NCBI GenBank assembly: GCA_020431405.1
Contig: JAGQIK010000560.1
Span: forward strand, 1-62,471
Direction of reading: 5' to 3'
DNA from: Myxococcales bacterium
Lineage (GTDB): Bacteria; Myxococcota_A; Polyangia; GCA-2747355
Length of the DNA stretch: 62,471 bases
The notes below the pieces were generated by a model that saw only the letters and a program-made list of their open reading frames with translations, was not told the origin of the DNA and did no database searches. The translations under genes and the position numbers were made by a program. Below, one piece after another: positions 1 to 12,792 of the stretch; position 1 is the stretch's first letter, and each line of letters starts with the position of its first letter.

Positions 1-49
1 CGATCTCTGCGGCCTCGATCGGCACTTCGTCTGGTCGGCGCTCGCTCAT
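1..49 (-). CDS. N-terminal fragment of gene coupled to ECF sigma factor (possible anti-sigma factor)
   Basis: Only the first 16 codons are inside the window (MSERRPDEVPIEAAEI). The ATG overlaps the TGA of the upstream sigma-factor gene as ATGA, so the two are probably translationally coupled. Genes immediately downstream of ECF sigma factors are very often their anti-sigma factors, but nothing visible in this short stretch proves that. Function is therefore inferred from position only. Confidence 0.5.
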   Translation of the reverse strand, partial: MSERRPDEVPIEAAEI

Positions 50-567
50 GACTGCAGCACCTCGCGCAGCATGCGCAGCCCGCGATGCACGTTGACCCGC
101 ACCGACTTCGGCGTCAGCCCCGTGCGCTCGGCGATCTCGTCGCTGCTCATGCCCTCCACCAGTCGCATGATCAGCGTCTCGTGATATGCCGCGGGCAGCG
201 AGTGGATCGCCTCGAGCGCGCGCCGCGCTTGCAGCGCCTGCGGCGCGCTGGCGGTGGCGCTGGCGCCCACACCGTGGCGCTGCTCGTCCAGCGGTGTGAC
301 GACGCGCCGCCGCTGGCGCAGGCCCGACATGGCGCGATTGCGCGCGATGGTCGCGAGCCAGCCGCCGAACGCGTCAGGGTCGCGCAGTGTGGCCAGCCGC
401 GTGATCGCTTGCACGAAGGTATCTTGCACCACGTCCTGCGCCTCGCTCGGCGATACGCGCGCGAGCGCGATGGCGTGGACCATCGGTGCGAAGTCGTCGT
501 GCAGCTTGGCCATGGCGTCACGCTCGCCGCGCCGCGCCGCTTCGACGAGCTTGGCGAGCTCGCTCAC
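46..567 (-). CDS. ECF-family RNA polymerase sigma factor
   Basis: A 173-residue sigma-70 family protein of extracytoplasmic-function size, with only regions 2 and 4. Region 2 is seen around residues 20-85, including the core-binding stretch DVVQDTFVQA and the following FGGWLATIARN typical of ECF factors. Region 4 is at about residues 120-170, with LPAAYHETLIMRLVEGMS followed by the helix-turn-helix DEIAERTGLTPKSVRVNVHR. It starts at GTG 567. It should recruit core polymerase to a small regulon. Its stop overlaps the start of the next gene (ATGA), suggesting a co-translated partner such as an anti-sigma factor. An imperfect palindrome lies upstream at 586-603. Confidence 0.93.
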   Translation of the reverse strand: MSELAKLVEAARRGERDAMAKLHDDFAPMVHAIALARVSPSEAQDVVQDTFVQAITRLATLRDPDAFGGWLATIARNRAMSGLRQRRRVVTPLDEQRHGVGASATASAPQALQARRALEAIHSLPAAYHETLIMRLVEGMSSDEIAERTGLTPKSVRVNVHRGLRMLREVLQS

Positions 568-585
568 GCTGACAGGGACGCGCGA

Positions 586-603
586 GGTTGACGCGTGTTA
601 ACC
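586..603. promoter_or_regulatory. Imperfect palindrome upstream of ECF sigma gene
   Basis: The 18-bp element GGTTGACGCGTGTTAACC pairs at seven of nine positions. It sits 18 nt before the GTG of the sigma gene, between it and the divergent end of the YHYH gene. It could be an operator or part of the promoter. The regulator is unknown. Confidence 0.3.
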
Positions 604-659
604 ACGTCGCCGCGGTTATCACACAAGTCGGCCAGATCGCTAGCGTTAGCCCCGTCGCT

Positions 660-1667
660 CTAGGGACGCTTGCTGAACGAACGGTGTGGCGTGCCCCGAA
701 AGCAGCCCATCACCCACGGGTAGCTGCTCGTGACGTAGTAGCCGTAGCTGCCGTTGCGGGTCATGCCGTTGCACGCGTCGAGATCGCCGGCGCCCGCCTT
801 CCACTCGTAGTCGTCTCTGAACGTGCCGTCGTAGTCGCCAGCGGGGAAGGCGCCCTCGCCGCTCTGGCTCGCGCGCGCGCCGCTGCGCAGCACATACCCC
901 GACGTCACTTTGCGGATGGTGCCGTTGTCGTCGATGTAGGGTCCATAGATCGGATAGCCGTCGGCGGCGAAGCCGATCACGCCGGACGCCTTCTGGCCGG
1001 CGTCGTCGTACATTGCACGCGGATCGCCGTGGTAGTGGTAGGCGCCGTCGGGCTGCGTGTGTGCGTTGTTGTGGTCGGTGCCAAAGCTGTTGCCCGCAAA
1101 CATCGGGTCGTAGCGCCAGGGCGTGCCCTCGGTAAAGCAGCCGATCTTCTCGCGCCCGAGCGGCTCGTTGCCGACGCCGTAGCAGGCGGCGGCGAGCTGG
1201 TCGAGCTTGACGCCGTTGAGAAACACCGCGTTGTCGTACTGCAGCGACAGCGGTGTCGTCGACGACGCCTCCGCAGGCACCGGGATCGTGAACGACTCGC
1301 TGACCTCCGCCGTGACGTTGGCGAAGGCGCCCATGTTGTTGAAGTCGTGATTGGGGATCGAGTTGCTCGAGATCGTGCACGTGCCGTCGGCGTTGGACGT
1401 CACTTGCACCGACGCGGCGAACACGATGTTGCGCCCGACATCGGTCACCGAGGCGCGATAGCGTCCGGCGTACACGGCGCACGAAGGGTCGGTGCGCGAA
1501 AAGACCGCGCCTGTGATGTCCACCAGCCCGCTGGCGTCCGCACCGAGATCCGAGGCGTCGTCGCGTGCCGAGTCGCTGTTCTGGCTGCTGTGGTCGCTGC
1601 AGCCGGCAGCGAGCAGCGTGACGCCGCACACGGCGACGAGTGCGAGGAAACGTGGAGGCATGCTCAT
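660..1667 (-). CDS. YHYH-domain lipoprotein
   Basis: A 335-residue predicted lipoprotein with signal peptide and lipobox LLAAGC followed by a Ser/Asp-rich linker. The C-terminal half carries the signature DGAYHYHGDPRAM of YHYH-domain proteins, preceded by FGTDHNNAHTQPDG and followed by GVIGFAADGYPIYGPY, a conserved arrangement of that family. The domain has no well-established activity; family members are secreted or surface proteins. I chose ATG 1667 rather than the upstream in-frame GTG at 1676 because the hexamer TACGGT lies 7 nt before ATG 1667 and no Shine-Dalgarno is seen. It is monocistronic and lies upstream of, on the same strand as, the sigma-factor gene. Confidence 0.85.
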   Translation of the reverse strand: MSMPPRFLALVAVCGVTLLAAGCSDHSSQNSDSARDDASDLGADASGLVDITGAVFSRTDPSCAVYAGRYRASVTDVGRNIVFAASVQVTSNADGTCTISSNSIPNHDFNNMGAFANVTAEVSESFTIPVPAEASSTTPLSLQYDNAVFLNGVKLDQLAAACYGVGNEPLGREKIGCFTEGTPWRYDPMFAGNSFGTDHNNAHTQPDGAYHYHGDPRAMYDDAGQKASGVIGFAADGYPIYGPYIDDNGTIRKVTSGYVLRSGARASQSGEGAFPAGDYDGTFRDDYEWKAGAGDLDACNGMTRNGSYGYYVTSSYPWVMGCFRGTPHRSFSKRP

Positions 1668-1674
1668 TACTTCC

Positions 1675-1680
1675 ACCGTA
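1675..1680 (-). promoter_or_regulatory. Putative -10 (TACGGT) for YHYH lipoprotein
   Basis: TACGGT ends 7 nt before the ATG at 1667, fitting a leaderless transcript. No clear -35 is seen. Confidence 0.35.
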
Positions 1681-1793
1681 CCAAGGCGGCGCGCGCGCGG
1701 CGGTTGTCAGCGATTGCAATCGGTACTGCGGCGGGCCCCTATCTGACCTCGCGCCCTTGCGCGGGTCCCGATCGACACCAGACTTGCTTCACC

Positions 1794-2120
1794 ATGTCGC
1801 GCGCGCTCGTCATCATCACCGCCCTGCAGCTACTGCCTGCCGGGGCCGTGGCCAGCGAAGGCTACGTGGTCATCGCGCAGCTCGAGGTCTCGCAGCGCGG
1901 CGATGGCTGCGACCTGCCTAGCGCGCCGCATCACGACACGCTCGAAGCCGGCGGCGCCTGTGCCGACACCGGCCTACACAGCTGGCAGGCGCTATGCGCG
2001 CCGAGCACGCGCGCCATCGCGAGCCCCGCGGCCGGTCGCGCACCGGCGACGACCAGCGGCCCAGCGCCACGCGCGCCGACCCGCCGCGCGCGCGCACGTG
2101 CACCGCCTGCCGCGCGCTAG
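1794..2120 (+). CDS. Possible small secreted protein (doubtful)
   Basis: A 108-residue reading frame beginning with a credible signal peptide (hydrophobic LVIITALQLLPAGAVASEG), then a Cys-containing stretch with four to five cysteines and a Pro/Arg/Ala-rich tail. There is no recognisable domain and no ribosome binding site. The tail composition resembles translated GC-rich non-coding DNA. The frame is open far upstream, so openness is not evidence. It sits in the 534-bp gap 1668-2201, which otherwise holds nothing I can identify. It may be a real small exported protein or chance. Confidence 0.3.
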   Translation: MSRALVIITALQLLPAGAVASEGYVVIAQLEVSQRGDGCDLPSAPHHDTLEAGGACADTGLHSWQALCAPSTRAIASPAAGRAPATTSGPAPRAPTRRARARAPPAAR

Positions 2121-2201
2121 CTCGCGAGTCTCGAGATCCACAGACATCTATCGCGTATCGACGGCGATGCGGCCCAGGCCGCCGCCGAGAGGGAGACCTT
2201 C

Positions 2202-2735
2202 ATGTCCACCAACCCGGCCATGACTCGATGGCTGAGCAGCACGATCACCGCGCTGCTGCTGTTTAGCGCGCTGACGAGCGATCCGACGCGCGCTGCAGCC
2301 GCAGCGCCCGGCTTCGCGTCGCATCACGCCGAGCGCGACGAGCGACGACATCTCGACGACCTGCGCCAGCTGCTGCTGCGCAGCGCGCAGCAGGCCAACG
2401 TCGCCGTGCAGGTCGTGCGGCGCGGTCGCAAGCTGCTGGTCAAGCCGCTCGGCCCACCGCGACAAAGCCTCGCTACCGTCAAACGACGTGTGCTCATCGA
2501 TGGCGTGCTCGAGATCGCCGCGCAGCGCGACGACATCGCCGACTCGCGCGGCCGATTCGGACAGCGCGCACGTCAGCAGCAGCAGGCGCGAGCGCACGCG
2601 GCGCGTGTGGATGTGCGCGCGCGCCAGCACGCCGAGCGAGCCCTCGCGCAGCAGCAGCGCGCCGTGCAAGACGGCGGCAGCGCGGCGGCAAAAGCGCGTG
2701 CAGCGCGCACACGGGGAGCACGCAGTGCGTCATAG
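2202..2735 (+). CDS. Hypothetical secreted protein, Gln/Arg/Ala-rich
   Basis: A 177-residue protein with a plausible signal peptide (MTRWLSSTITALLLFSAL within the first 25 residues) and a charged helical remainder rich in Arg, Gln and Ala (for example QRARQQQQARAHAARV). A purine-rich stretch GAGGGAGA lies about 7-14 nt before the ATG. Both the signal peptide and this site favour this strand over the overlapping reverse frame at 2148-2669. The pattern suggests a periplasmic heat-resistance/CpxP-like helical protein or a low-complexity exported protein, but no family motif is visible. Function unknown. Confidence 0.5.
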   Translation: MSTNPAMTRWLSSTITALLLFSALTSDPTRAAAAAPGFASHHAERDERRHLDDLRQLLLRSAQQANVAVQVVRRGRKLLVKPLGPPRQSLATVKRRVLIDGVLEIAAQRDDIADSRGRFGQRARQQQQARAHAARVDVRARQHAERALAQQQRAVQDGGSAAAKARAARTRGARSAS

Positions 2736-2792
2736 CCTGTAAGGGACGGCGCACGGCTGCGTTTCGGGCGGGCACATAACGGGAGTTGCCCT

Positions 2793-3524
2793 ATGAAACG
2801 ACTTAGCCATACCGCCGCCCTGACCACACTCGCACTAACGTTGTCGACCGGTTGCGCGGGCACACGCGTCTACAGCCCCGCCAGCGCCGCCGGCTTCGAC
2901 CTCTCACCGGGTCGCGAGATCGACGACGCCGCCATCGAGCGCGCCTTCAAGGCCCGCCCGCAGCTGCGCGTCCCTGCCCGCGTGGCCTTCTACTCCTTCG
3001 ACCCCAGCCGCACCGATCAGATCGCCGAGCAGCTCGAGCAGCTGCCGCAGGTCAAGTCGACCTACGCCATCCCGCCCTTCATCATGACGGGACAGCGCCG
3101 CTTCGACGAGCGCGCGCCGCGCCAGCGCCCACCCAGCCTCAAGAAGATGCGCCTGCTCGCCGCGCGCGCGCGCTGCGACCTGCTGCTGATCTTCGACTAC
3201 GGCCACCGAATCAAGCGCACGCTCAACTGGCTCAGCGCCTTCACCGTGTTCATCGTGCCCACGCTGTTTCTGCCGTATCTCGACGAAGAGGTGGAGAGCT
3301 ACCTGACCGCCTACGTCATCGACGTGCGCAACGGCTATCTCTACGGCCAGGTCACGTCGGACAAGAAGCGCGGCAAGGCCTACAGCAGCATCTACTCCGA
3401 CTGGGGCACCGAGACGACCAAAGCCTTCTGGAGCAAGCTGCTCGGCGACACACGCGGCGCGCTCGACAAGCTGCTGGCGCGCCGCGATCTACGCGAAGGC
3501 GCCGCCGGCAAGACGGCGCCCTAA
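2793..3524 (+). CDS. Hypothetical lipoprotein
   Basis: A 243-residue predicted lipoprotein with lipobox LSTGC near residue 21. The mature part begins with a short linker, then an alpha/beta segment (PARVAFYSFDPSRTDQIAEQ) and the stretch ARCDLLLIFDYGHRIK. A hydrophobic segment follows (SAFTVFIVPTLFLPYL), then TAYVIDVRNGYLYGQV near the C-terminus. This order (value computed from a stress- or surface-type lipoprotein, then a Y-D-x-R-x-GYLYGQ strand) recurs in secreted proteobacterial lipoproteins of unknown role. A GGGAG ribosome site precedes the ATG. No enzyme motif is visible. Confidence 0.8.
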   Translation: MKRLSHTAALTTLALTLSTGCAGTRVYSPASAAGFDLSPGREIDDAAIERAFKARPQLRVPARVAFYSFDPSRTDQIAEQLEQLPQVKSTYAIPPFIMTGQRRFDERAPRQRPPSLKKMRLLAARARCDLLLIFDYGHRIKRTLNWLSAFTVFIVPTLFLPYLDEEVESYLTAYVIDVRNGYLYGQVTSDKKRGKAYSSIYSDWGTETTKAFWSKLLGDTRGALDKLLARRDLREGAAGKTAP

Positions 3525-3580
3525 GCCCCTCCCAGCCGCGTTTTGTCATTGTGCTCTGTGGGGCCTGTGATCGCGCGGCC

Positions 3581-4579
3581 TTAGAGATCGGAGAGTGACC
3601 CCGTGCCGCCGATGGGCCAGATGTCGAGCTGGCTGGAGAGCTGGCGCTTGTCGGCGAGCGCGGCGAGCCAGGCGGGCGGCTCGCCGGGCGGCTCGTCGGA
3701 GAGGCGAAACGTGCCCCAGTGGATCGGCCACAGGCGCGCGCCGTCGAGCCGCTCGATGGCGTCGAGCGCCTCGCTTGGCTCGCAGTGTTGCGGCTGCATG
3801 AACCAGCGCGGCGCGTAGGCACCGATGGGCATCATCACCGCGCGCGGCTTGAAGCGTTGCGCCACGCGCTCGACCACGCCCGCGTACTGCTCTGACCAGC
3901 CGGTGTCGCCCGTGTAGTAGATGCAGTGCTTGTCGGTCTCGACGACGAAGCCGCCCCACAGGCTCTTGTTCTCGTCGCCGATCCCGCGCCGCGACCAGTG
4001 CTGCGCCGGCACGAACGTGATACGCCCGGCGTCGCACTCGACCGAGTCCCACCAGTCGAGCTCGAGCACGCGCTCGCGCCGCGCGCGCCGCATCCACTCG
4101 CCCATGCCCACCGGCACGATCACCAGCACGTCACGCGCGATCTGCGCGATGCTGCGGCGGTCGAGGTGGTCGCGGTGGTTGTGCGAGATCAAGACCGCGT
4201 CGAGCCGCGGCAGCTGCTCGGGCAGTAGCGCCGGCGCGGCGAGGCGCGGCGTACGCGGTAGCGCAGTGAAGATCGGATCGGTGAGCAGGCTCAGCCCGTC
4301 GAGGTGCATCAACATCGTCGCGTGGCCGATCCACGTCACGCCAGGCGCGGCCTTGCAGCGCTTGCCGGCCGCGTCGCGCAGCGCGCTGTTGACCGCGACC
4401 ACCGGGATGTCGTCGAGGCGCGGACGCTCCTCGTGCGGGTCGCCCGGCACGTTGCCGAAGCGCCAGCGCAGAAACTGTTTGATCGACGAGCGGTGTGCCC
4501 CGCCGAGGTTGGCGTAGCGTCCTTGCTCGTCGCGCGGCGCGTGGTCTGCGGCGTCGGCGGCCTGCAATCGAAAGATCAT
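3581..4579 (-). CDS. MBL-fold metallo-hydrolase, NAPE-PLD/UlaG-like
   Basis: A 332-residue metallo-beta-lactamase-fold protein of the N-acyl-phosphatidylethanolamine phospholipase D-like group. The metal-binding motif HNHRDH is near residue 134, after WIGHATMLMHLDGLSLLTDP, the usual N-terminal strand pair. Further family landmarks are YYTGDTGWSEQY, the strand PIGAYAPRWFM and the final histidine in PIHWGTFRLSDEP. Members hydrolyse phosphodiester or lactone bonds with two metals; in bacteria the substrate is usually unknown. There is no signal peptide, so it is probably cytoplasmic. It is divergent from the MORN-repeat gene, with 50 bp between starts. Confidence 0.9.
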   Translation of the reverse strand: MIFRLQAADAADHAPRDEQGRYANLGGAHRSSIKQFLRWRFGNVPGDPHEERPRLDDIPVVAVNSALRDAAGKRCKAAPGVTWIGHATMLMHLDGLSLLTDPIFTALPRTPRLAAPALLPEQLPRLDAVLISHNHRDHLDRRSIAQIARDVLVIVPVGMGEWMRRARRERVLELDWWDSVECDAGRITFVPAQHWSRRGIGDENKSLWGGFVVETDKHCIYYTGDTGWSEQYAGVVERVAQRFKPRAVMMPIGAYAPRWFMQPQHCEPSEALDAIERLDGARLWPIHWGTFRLSDEPPGEPPAWLAALADKRQLSSQLDIWPIGGTGSLSDL

Positions 4580-4629
4580 CCGCCGAGAGCGTACTGTAAG
4601 CAGCCGCGCCTGCCACCGTTTGACCCCAC

Positions 4630-6208
<1,579 letters not shown>

Positions 6209-6216
6209 ACGGCATC

Positions 6217-6222
6217 ATTGTA
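6217..6222 (-). promoter_or_regulatory. Putative -10 (TACAAT) for AgmX-like gene
   Basis: TACAAT ends 8 nt before the ATG at 6208. There is no Shine-Dalgarno. This fits a leaderless or near-leaderless message. Confidence 0.4.
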
Positions 6223-6240
6223 CGCCGAGCCGCACCGGCG

Positions 6241-9522
<3,282 letters not shown>

Positions 9523-9579
9523 CGAAGCTCTCTCTTTGGGATGTCGGGCGCGGCGGCGGCGCGAAGGCCGCGGCGTGGC

Positions 9580-10545
9580 TTAGGGCTGGCAGAGCATACT
9601 GAAGACGCGGTCTTGCTGCTTGCTCTGATATGTGACGTGGCCGGCGTAGTAGATCTCGAGCGAGCCGTCGCTCCTGGCGAGCAGCTCGGGGCCCGAGCCG
9701 CTGACGAAGTTGCTCGGCGTCGTGCTGTGCACGAGCTTGTAGGTGCCGGTCGGGTCACGGCGCCAGATATTGACGCCCGCTTTGGTCGTGACAAGGGTCT
9801 GACCGTCGTCGCTGAGCACGACGTCGTCGGCGTCGATCTCGGTGGGCTGCAGCGCCTCCGCCTGCCAGCTGACGATCAGGCCCGACACGGCGGGCCGCGC
9901 CATCAAGACGCGGCGATTGGCGTCGAAGTAGCTGATGGTCATGCGCAGCTCGCCGTTGATCGTCGCCACCGACGGACCGTCGATGTCGCCGGTGATCGTC
10001 TGCCCATCGAGGGTGACGACGAGCTCTTGGCAGGTGGGCACCGTCGTGTCGCTGAACGGACCGATGCAGACCCACAGCGAGCGCGCCGATGCCGTCTTGG
10101 TGCGCGCAGCAAAAGCGTGCTCGGTGCCGTTGATATCGACGAACGTCAGGTCCTGTGCCCAGACGGGTAGCGCGTTGGTCTTGCGCCAGTGTGTCCACAC
10201 ACCGCCCATCAGCCGAACCGAGACGTAAACGCCGTCGGTGGTCTGCGCGTACATGCGGCTGCCGTCGGCGCTCAGCGCGGGCTCGTTGATCGGCAGATCC
10301 GCGGTGCCGACCTCGCCTAGCTCGGTGCAGGCGTACGGCGCGCTCGCGCCGTCGCCGGCCGCGTCGTCACCGCCAGCGTCCGGCGGCGGCCCGCCTTCGG
10401 GTCCTGTCGCGCTGTCGGCTCCGCCGTCGCCCGCCGCCGTGTCGGCCCCCGCCTCGCCGCTGAAAGGCGTGGCTCCGCCGTTGAAGACGCGCGAGCAGCC
10501 CGCCGCCAGCGTGAGCGCGAGGAGCAGACTTAGGGGTGTGCGCAC
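9580..10545 (-). CDS. Beta-propeller-type lipoprotein
   Basis: A 321-residue predicted lipoprotein. It starts with GTG and has lipobox LAAGC near residue 17, followed by a Gly/Asp/Ala linker to about residue 75 and a Cys-bounded globular part (YACTEL to the final MLCQP). The globular part has repeats such as PALSADGSRMYAQT and DVVLSDDGQTLVTTKAG, resembling PD40/TolB-like propeller blades. No catalytic residues are seen. It shares overall design with the lipoproteins at 41397 and 50405. The start fits TACAGT exactly 6 nt upstream. Confidence 0.8.
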   Translation of the reverse strand: MRTPLSLLLALTLAAGCSRVFNGGATPFSGEAGADTAAGDGGADSATGPEGGPPPDAGGDDAAGDGASAPYACTELGEVGTADLPINEPALSADGSRMYAQTTDGVYVSVRLMGGVWTHWRKTNALPVWAQDLTFVDINGTEHAFAARTKTASARSLWVCIGPFSDTTVPTCQELVVTLDGQTITGDIDGPSVATINGELRMTISYFDANRRVLMARPAVSGLIVSWQAEALQPTEIDADDVVLSDDGQTLVTTKAGVNIWRRDPTGTYKLVHSTTPSNFVSGSGPELLARSDGSLEIYYAGHVTYQSKQQDRVFSMLCQP

Positions 10546-10551
10546 ATGATA

Positions 10552-10557
10552 ACTGTA
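10552..10557 (-). promoter_or_regulatory. Putative -10 (TACAGT) for propeller lipoprotein
   Basis: TACAGT, six nucleotides, then the GTG start at 10545. No ribosome binding site is seen. Confidence 0.45.
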
Positions 10558-12792
10558 TCAGCCCTCACGACTTTTCGCATCGATAGGCAATGCAACGACA
10601 AACGTCGCGCCGGCTGGTGACCTATCTCCGGGCCACAGCGACGGCTCGGCCAGCGTCAGCTCGCCGCCGTGCGCGCGCGCCACGCGGTAGGCGATGGCGA
10701 GCCCGAGCCCCGCGCCAACACCGACGCCGCGCGTGGTGAAGCCCGGATCGAAGATGCGGGCACGGTCTCGCTGCGGCACGCCGGGCCCGTTGTCGCTGAT
10801 AGCGATCGCGATCACGCCGTCCTCGTCATCTTGTCGGGCGCGCACCGAGATGCGCCGCTCGCCCTCTCGCTCCGCCACGGCCTGAAGCGCGTTATCGAGC
10901 AGCTGCCTGAGCAGCACCACCAGCTGCCGACGGTGGCCGGTGAGCGGCGAGACATCGGCGAGGCCTTCACGCTCGAGCTGCACGCCGGCCGCGGCGAAGC
11001 GCCCTTCGAGCAGCTGCACGGCGCCATCGACGAGCTCTTCGACCTGCAGCGTCTCGTTCTGCGGCGCCTCCACGCGAGCGAACTGCGCCAGCCGCTCCGC
11101 GATCGCCGCCACCCGCTGGCCCCCGTCGTCGATGACGCGCGCCGCCTCGGTGAGCGCGGCCAGCGAACGCTGCAGCCGGCGGTCGTCGCACGCGGCCGCA
11201 GAGCTCGCGAGCGCCGCTGTCAGTGCGGCGTGCGCGCGCTGCAGCTCGTCGGCGCGCTGGACGATATGCGCCACCGGCTCGTCCATCTCGCGCGCGACGC
11301 CGTCGACGAGCTCGCCGAGCGACGCCAGCTTCTCTGTCTGCACCAGCTGCGCCTGCGTGCGCGAGAGCTCCTTGTTGGCGTGGTCGAGCGCGTCGACCGC
11401 CTCCTGTCGCTTGCGCGCCTCGACCAGCGACAGCTCGCGCTGCTTGTTGGCGGCCGCCGCCGCATCACGTGCCAGCCGCTCTTCAGCAGCCTCGCGCTCG
11501 CGCTCGAGCGTCTGCTGCGAGAGGCGCTGTATCTCGGCCAGCTGCTCGGCGAGCGAGCGTTTGTCGAGCGCGATCTCGCGCGCCAGATGCACCGACATCG
11601 ACGCCGAGAGCGCGAGGAAGCCGTAGAGGAACATGTCGGGGTTGCCGCCGAAGTAACCCAGGTCAACGAAGATCGTGAACGTCGTCAGCACCGCCGCGGC
11701 CACGCCGCCAGCGGCGATGATGCCCGAGCCGCGCTTGCGCGCCAGCACGGCGCGCCCGAGGGTCAGCAGCTGCTCGGCGAACGACGCCAGCGCGTAGCCG
11801 TAGAGCGCCGAAAACGGGATCCAGTAGGCGCCGGCGACGATGCCCGCCCCGGCCAGCACGAACAGTATGTAGTAGCGAGGCGGCCGCTCGAGGAAGCTCT
11901 CGTAGTAGAAACGCTGGCTGAAGACGCAGGCCATCGCTGCGCTGGCGTTGAACAGCGCGTTGCCGTGCACGATGCCGCTCGCCGTCTGCGCCACGCTCGA
12001 CATCTCGATGCCGCGCGCGAGCATGCCGATAGAGGCCGCGGCGACGGCGAAGTAGAGGTTGGCCGGCCGCTCGCGATAGAAGATGAAGAGCAGAAAGTGC
12101 AGCGTCGCCAGGCCCATGGTCACGCCGTAGAAGAAGACGTGAAGGCGTGCCACCTGGCCCCATAGTCCCTCCCAGTAACGCTTGAGCTTGGCTCGCTCGC
12201 CGACGGCGATGGAGACGCCGCCGCCGAAGCCGAGGCCAGCGAGCCGGCGCGCCCACGTGCTCTCGAAGCGCACGGCGATGACGTGCGACGCGCCACCAAA
12301 GGTCACGCGCACGACCCTCGGGTGGAAGCACGCGACGATGGGCGGCTCGCTCGATGGACGGCCGAAGCGTCCGAAGCGCGCGATCCGATCGCCGTCGACG
12401 TAGATCTCCACCGCGCCGCGATAGCGCAACGCCAGCGCCAGCGGTCGGCCCTGAAGCGACTCCGGCACGATCACACGCATGCGAAACCAGCCGCGTGCAG
12501 GAAAGTCCGGCGGCACCTTGCCCATCATCGAGTGCCACGGCTTGCCCATCGAGACGCCGGAGGGCAGCTCGCGCGCGGCGAGACGGGTGTCATCGCCGGG
12601 AAAGAAGCGCCACTCGCCGTCGAGCGCCTGCCCCTTTTCGGAGAGCACCTTCGCGGCGCGCAGGGTGATCTCGCCGGCCGCGTGGGCGCCGGAGGTGTAT
12701 CCGATGGCCCGCTGCGCGCGCGCGACGCTTCCGCTGCTCGCGAGCAGCAGCGCCGCCGCCGCGACGGCCCGAGCGAAGCCGCAGCGCCTCAC
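10558..12792 (-). CDS. 7TMR-DISM-like histidine kinase homologue lacking the phospho-acceptor His
   Basis: A 744-residue membrane protein. The order is signal peptide, an extracellular jelly-roll-like region (about 40-190, with RGWFRMRVIVPESLQG and YVDGDRIARFG), seven predicted membrane helices (about 205-395), a coiled coil, then a kinase core. The ATPase part looks intact: N-box LLDNALQAV, G1 DNGPGV, F-box FDPGFTTRG and G2 GAGLGLAIA. The H-box reads ELVDGVAREMDEP, with Arg where the phosphorylated His normally stands. It may be a pseudokinase partner or be phosphorylated elsewhere. Its ATG overlaps the TGA of the upstream kinase gene, implying co-translation with it. No response regulator is nearby. 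Confidence 0.88.
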   Translation of the reverse strand: MRRCGFARAVAAAALLLASSGSVARAQRAIGYTSGAHAAGEITLRAAKVLSEKGQALDGEWRFFPGDDTRLAARELPSGVSMGKPWHSMMGKVPPDFPARGWFRMRVIVPESLQGRPLALALRYRGAVEIYVDGDRIARFGRFGRPSSEPPIVACFHPRVVRVTFGGASHVIAVRFESTWARRLAGLGFGGGVSIAVGERAKLKRYWEGLWGQVARLHVFFYGVTMGLATLHFLLFIFYRERPANLYFAVAAASIGMLARGIEMSSVAQTASGIVHGNALFNASAAMACVFSQRFYYESFLERPPRYYILFVLAGAGIVAGAYWIPFSALYGYALASFAEQLLTLGRAVLARKRGSGIIAAGGVAAAVLTTFTIFVDLGYFGGNPDMFLYGFLALSASMSVHLAREIALDKRSLAEQLAEIQRLSQQTLEREREAAEERLARDAAAAANKQRELSLVEARKRQEAVDALDHANKELSRTQAQLVQTEKLASLGELVDGVAREMDEPVAHIVQRADELQRAHAALTAALASSAAACDDRRLQRSLAALTEAARVIDDGGQRVAAIAERLAQFARVEAPQNETLQVEELVDGAVQLLEGRFAAAGVQLEREGLADVSPLTGHRRQLVVLLRQLLDNALQAVAEREGERRISVRARQDDEDGVIAIAISDNGPGVPQRDRARIFDPGFTTRGVGVGAGLGLAIAYRVARAHGGELTLAEPSLWPGDRSPAGATFVVALPIDAKSREG

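Noticed and set aside
588-2120. Open reading frame of 510 codons on the plus strand across the YHYH gene
   Set aside because: It is antisense to a gene with a clear signal peptide and domain; its translation is Arg/Ala/His-rich shadow. Only its last 108 codons, with their own signal-like start, are kept as doubtful.
2148-2669. 173-codon minus-strand frame opposite the Gln/Arg-rich secreted protein
   Set aside because: No signal peptide or ribosome site; the plus frame has both, although confidence there is only moderate.
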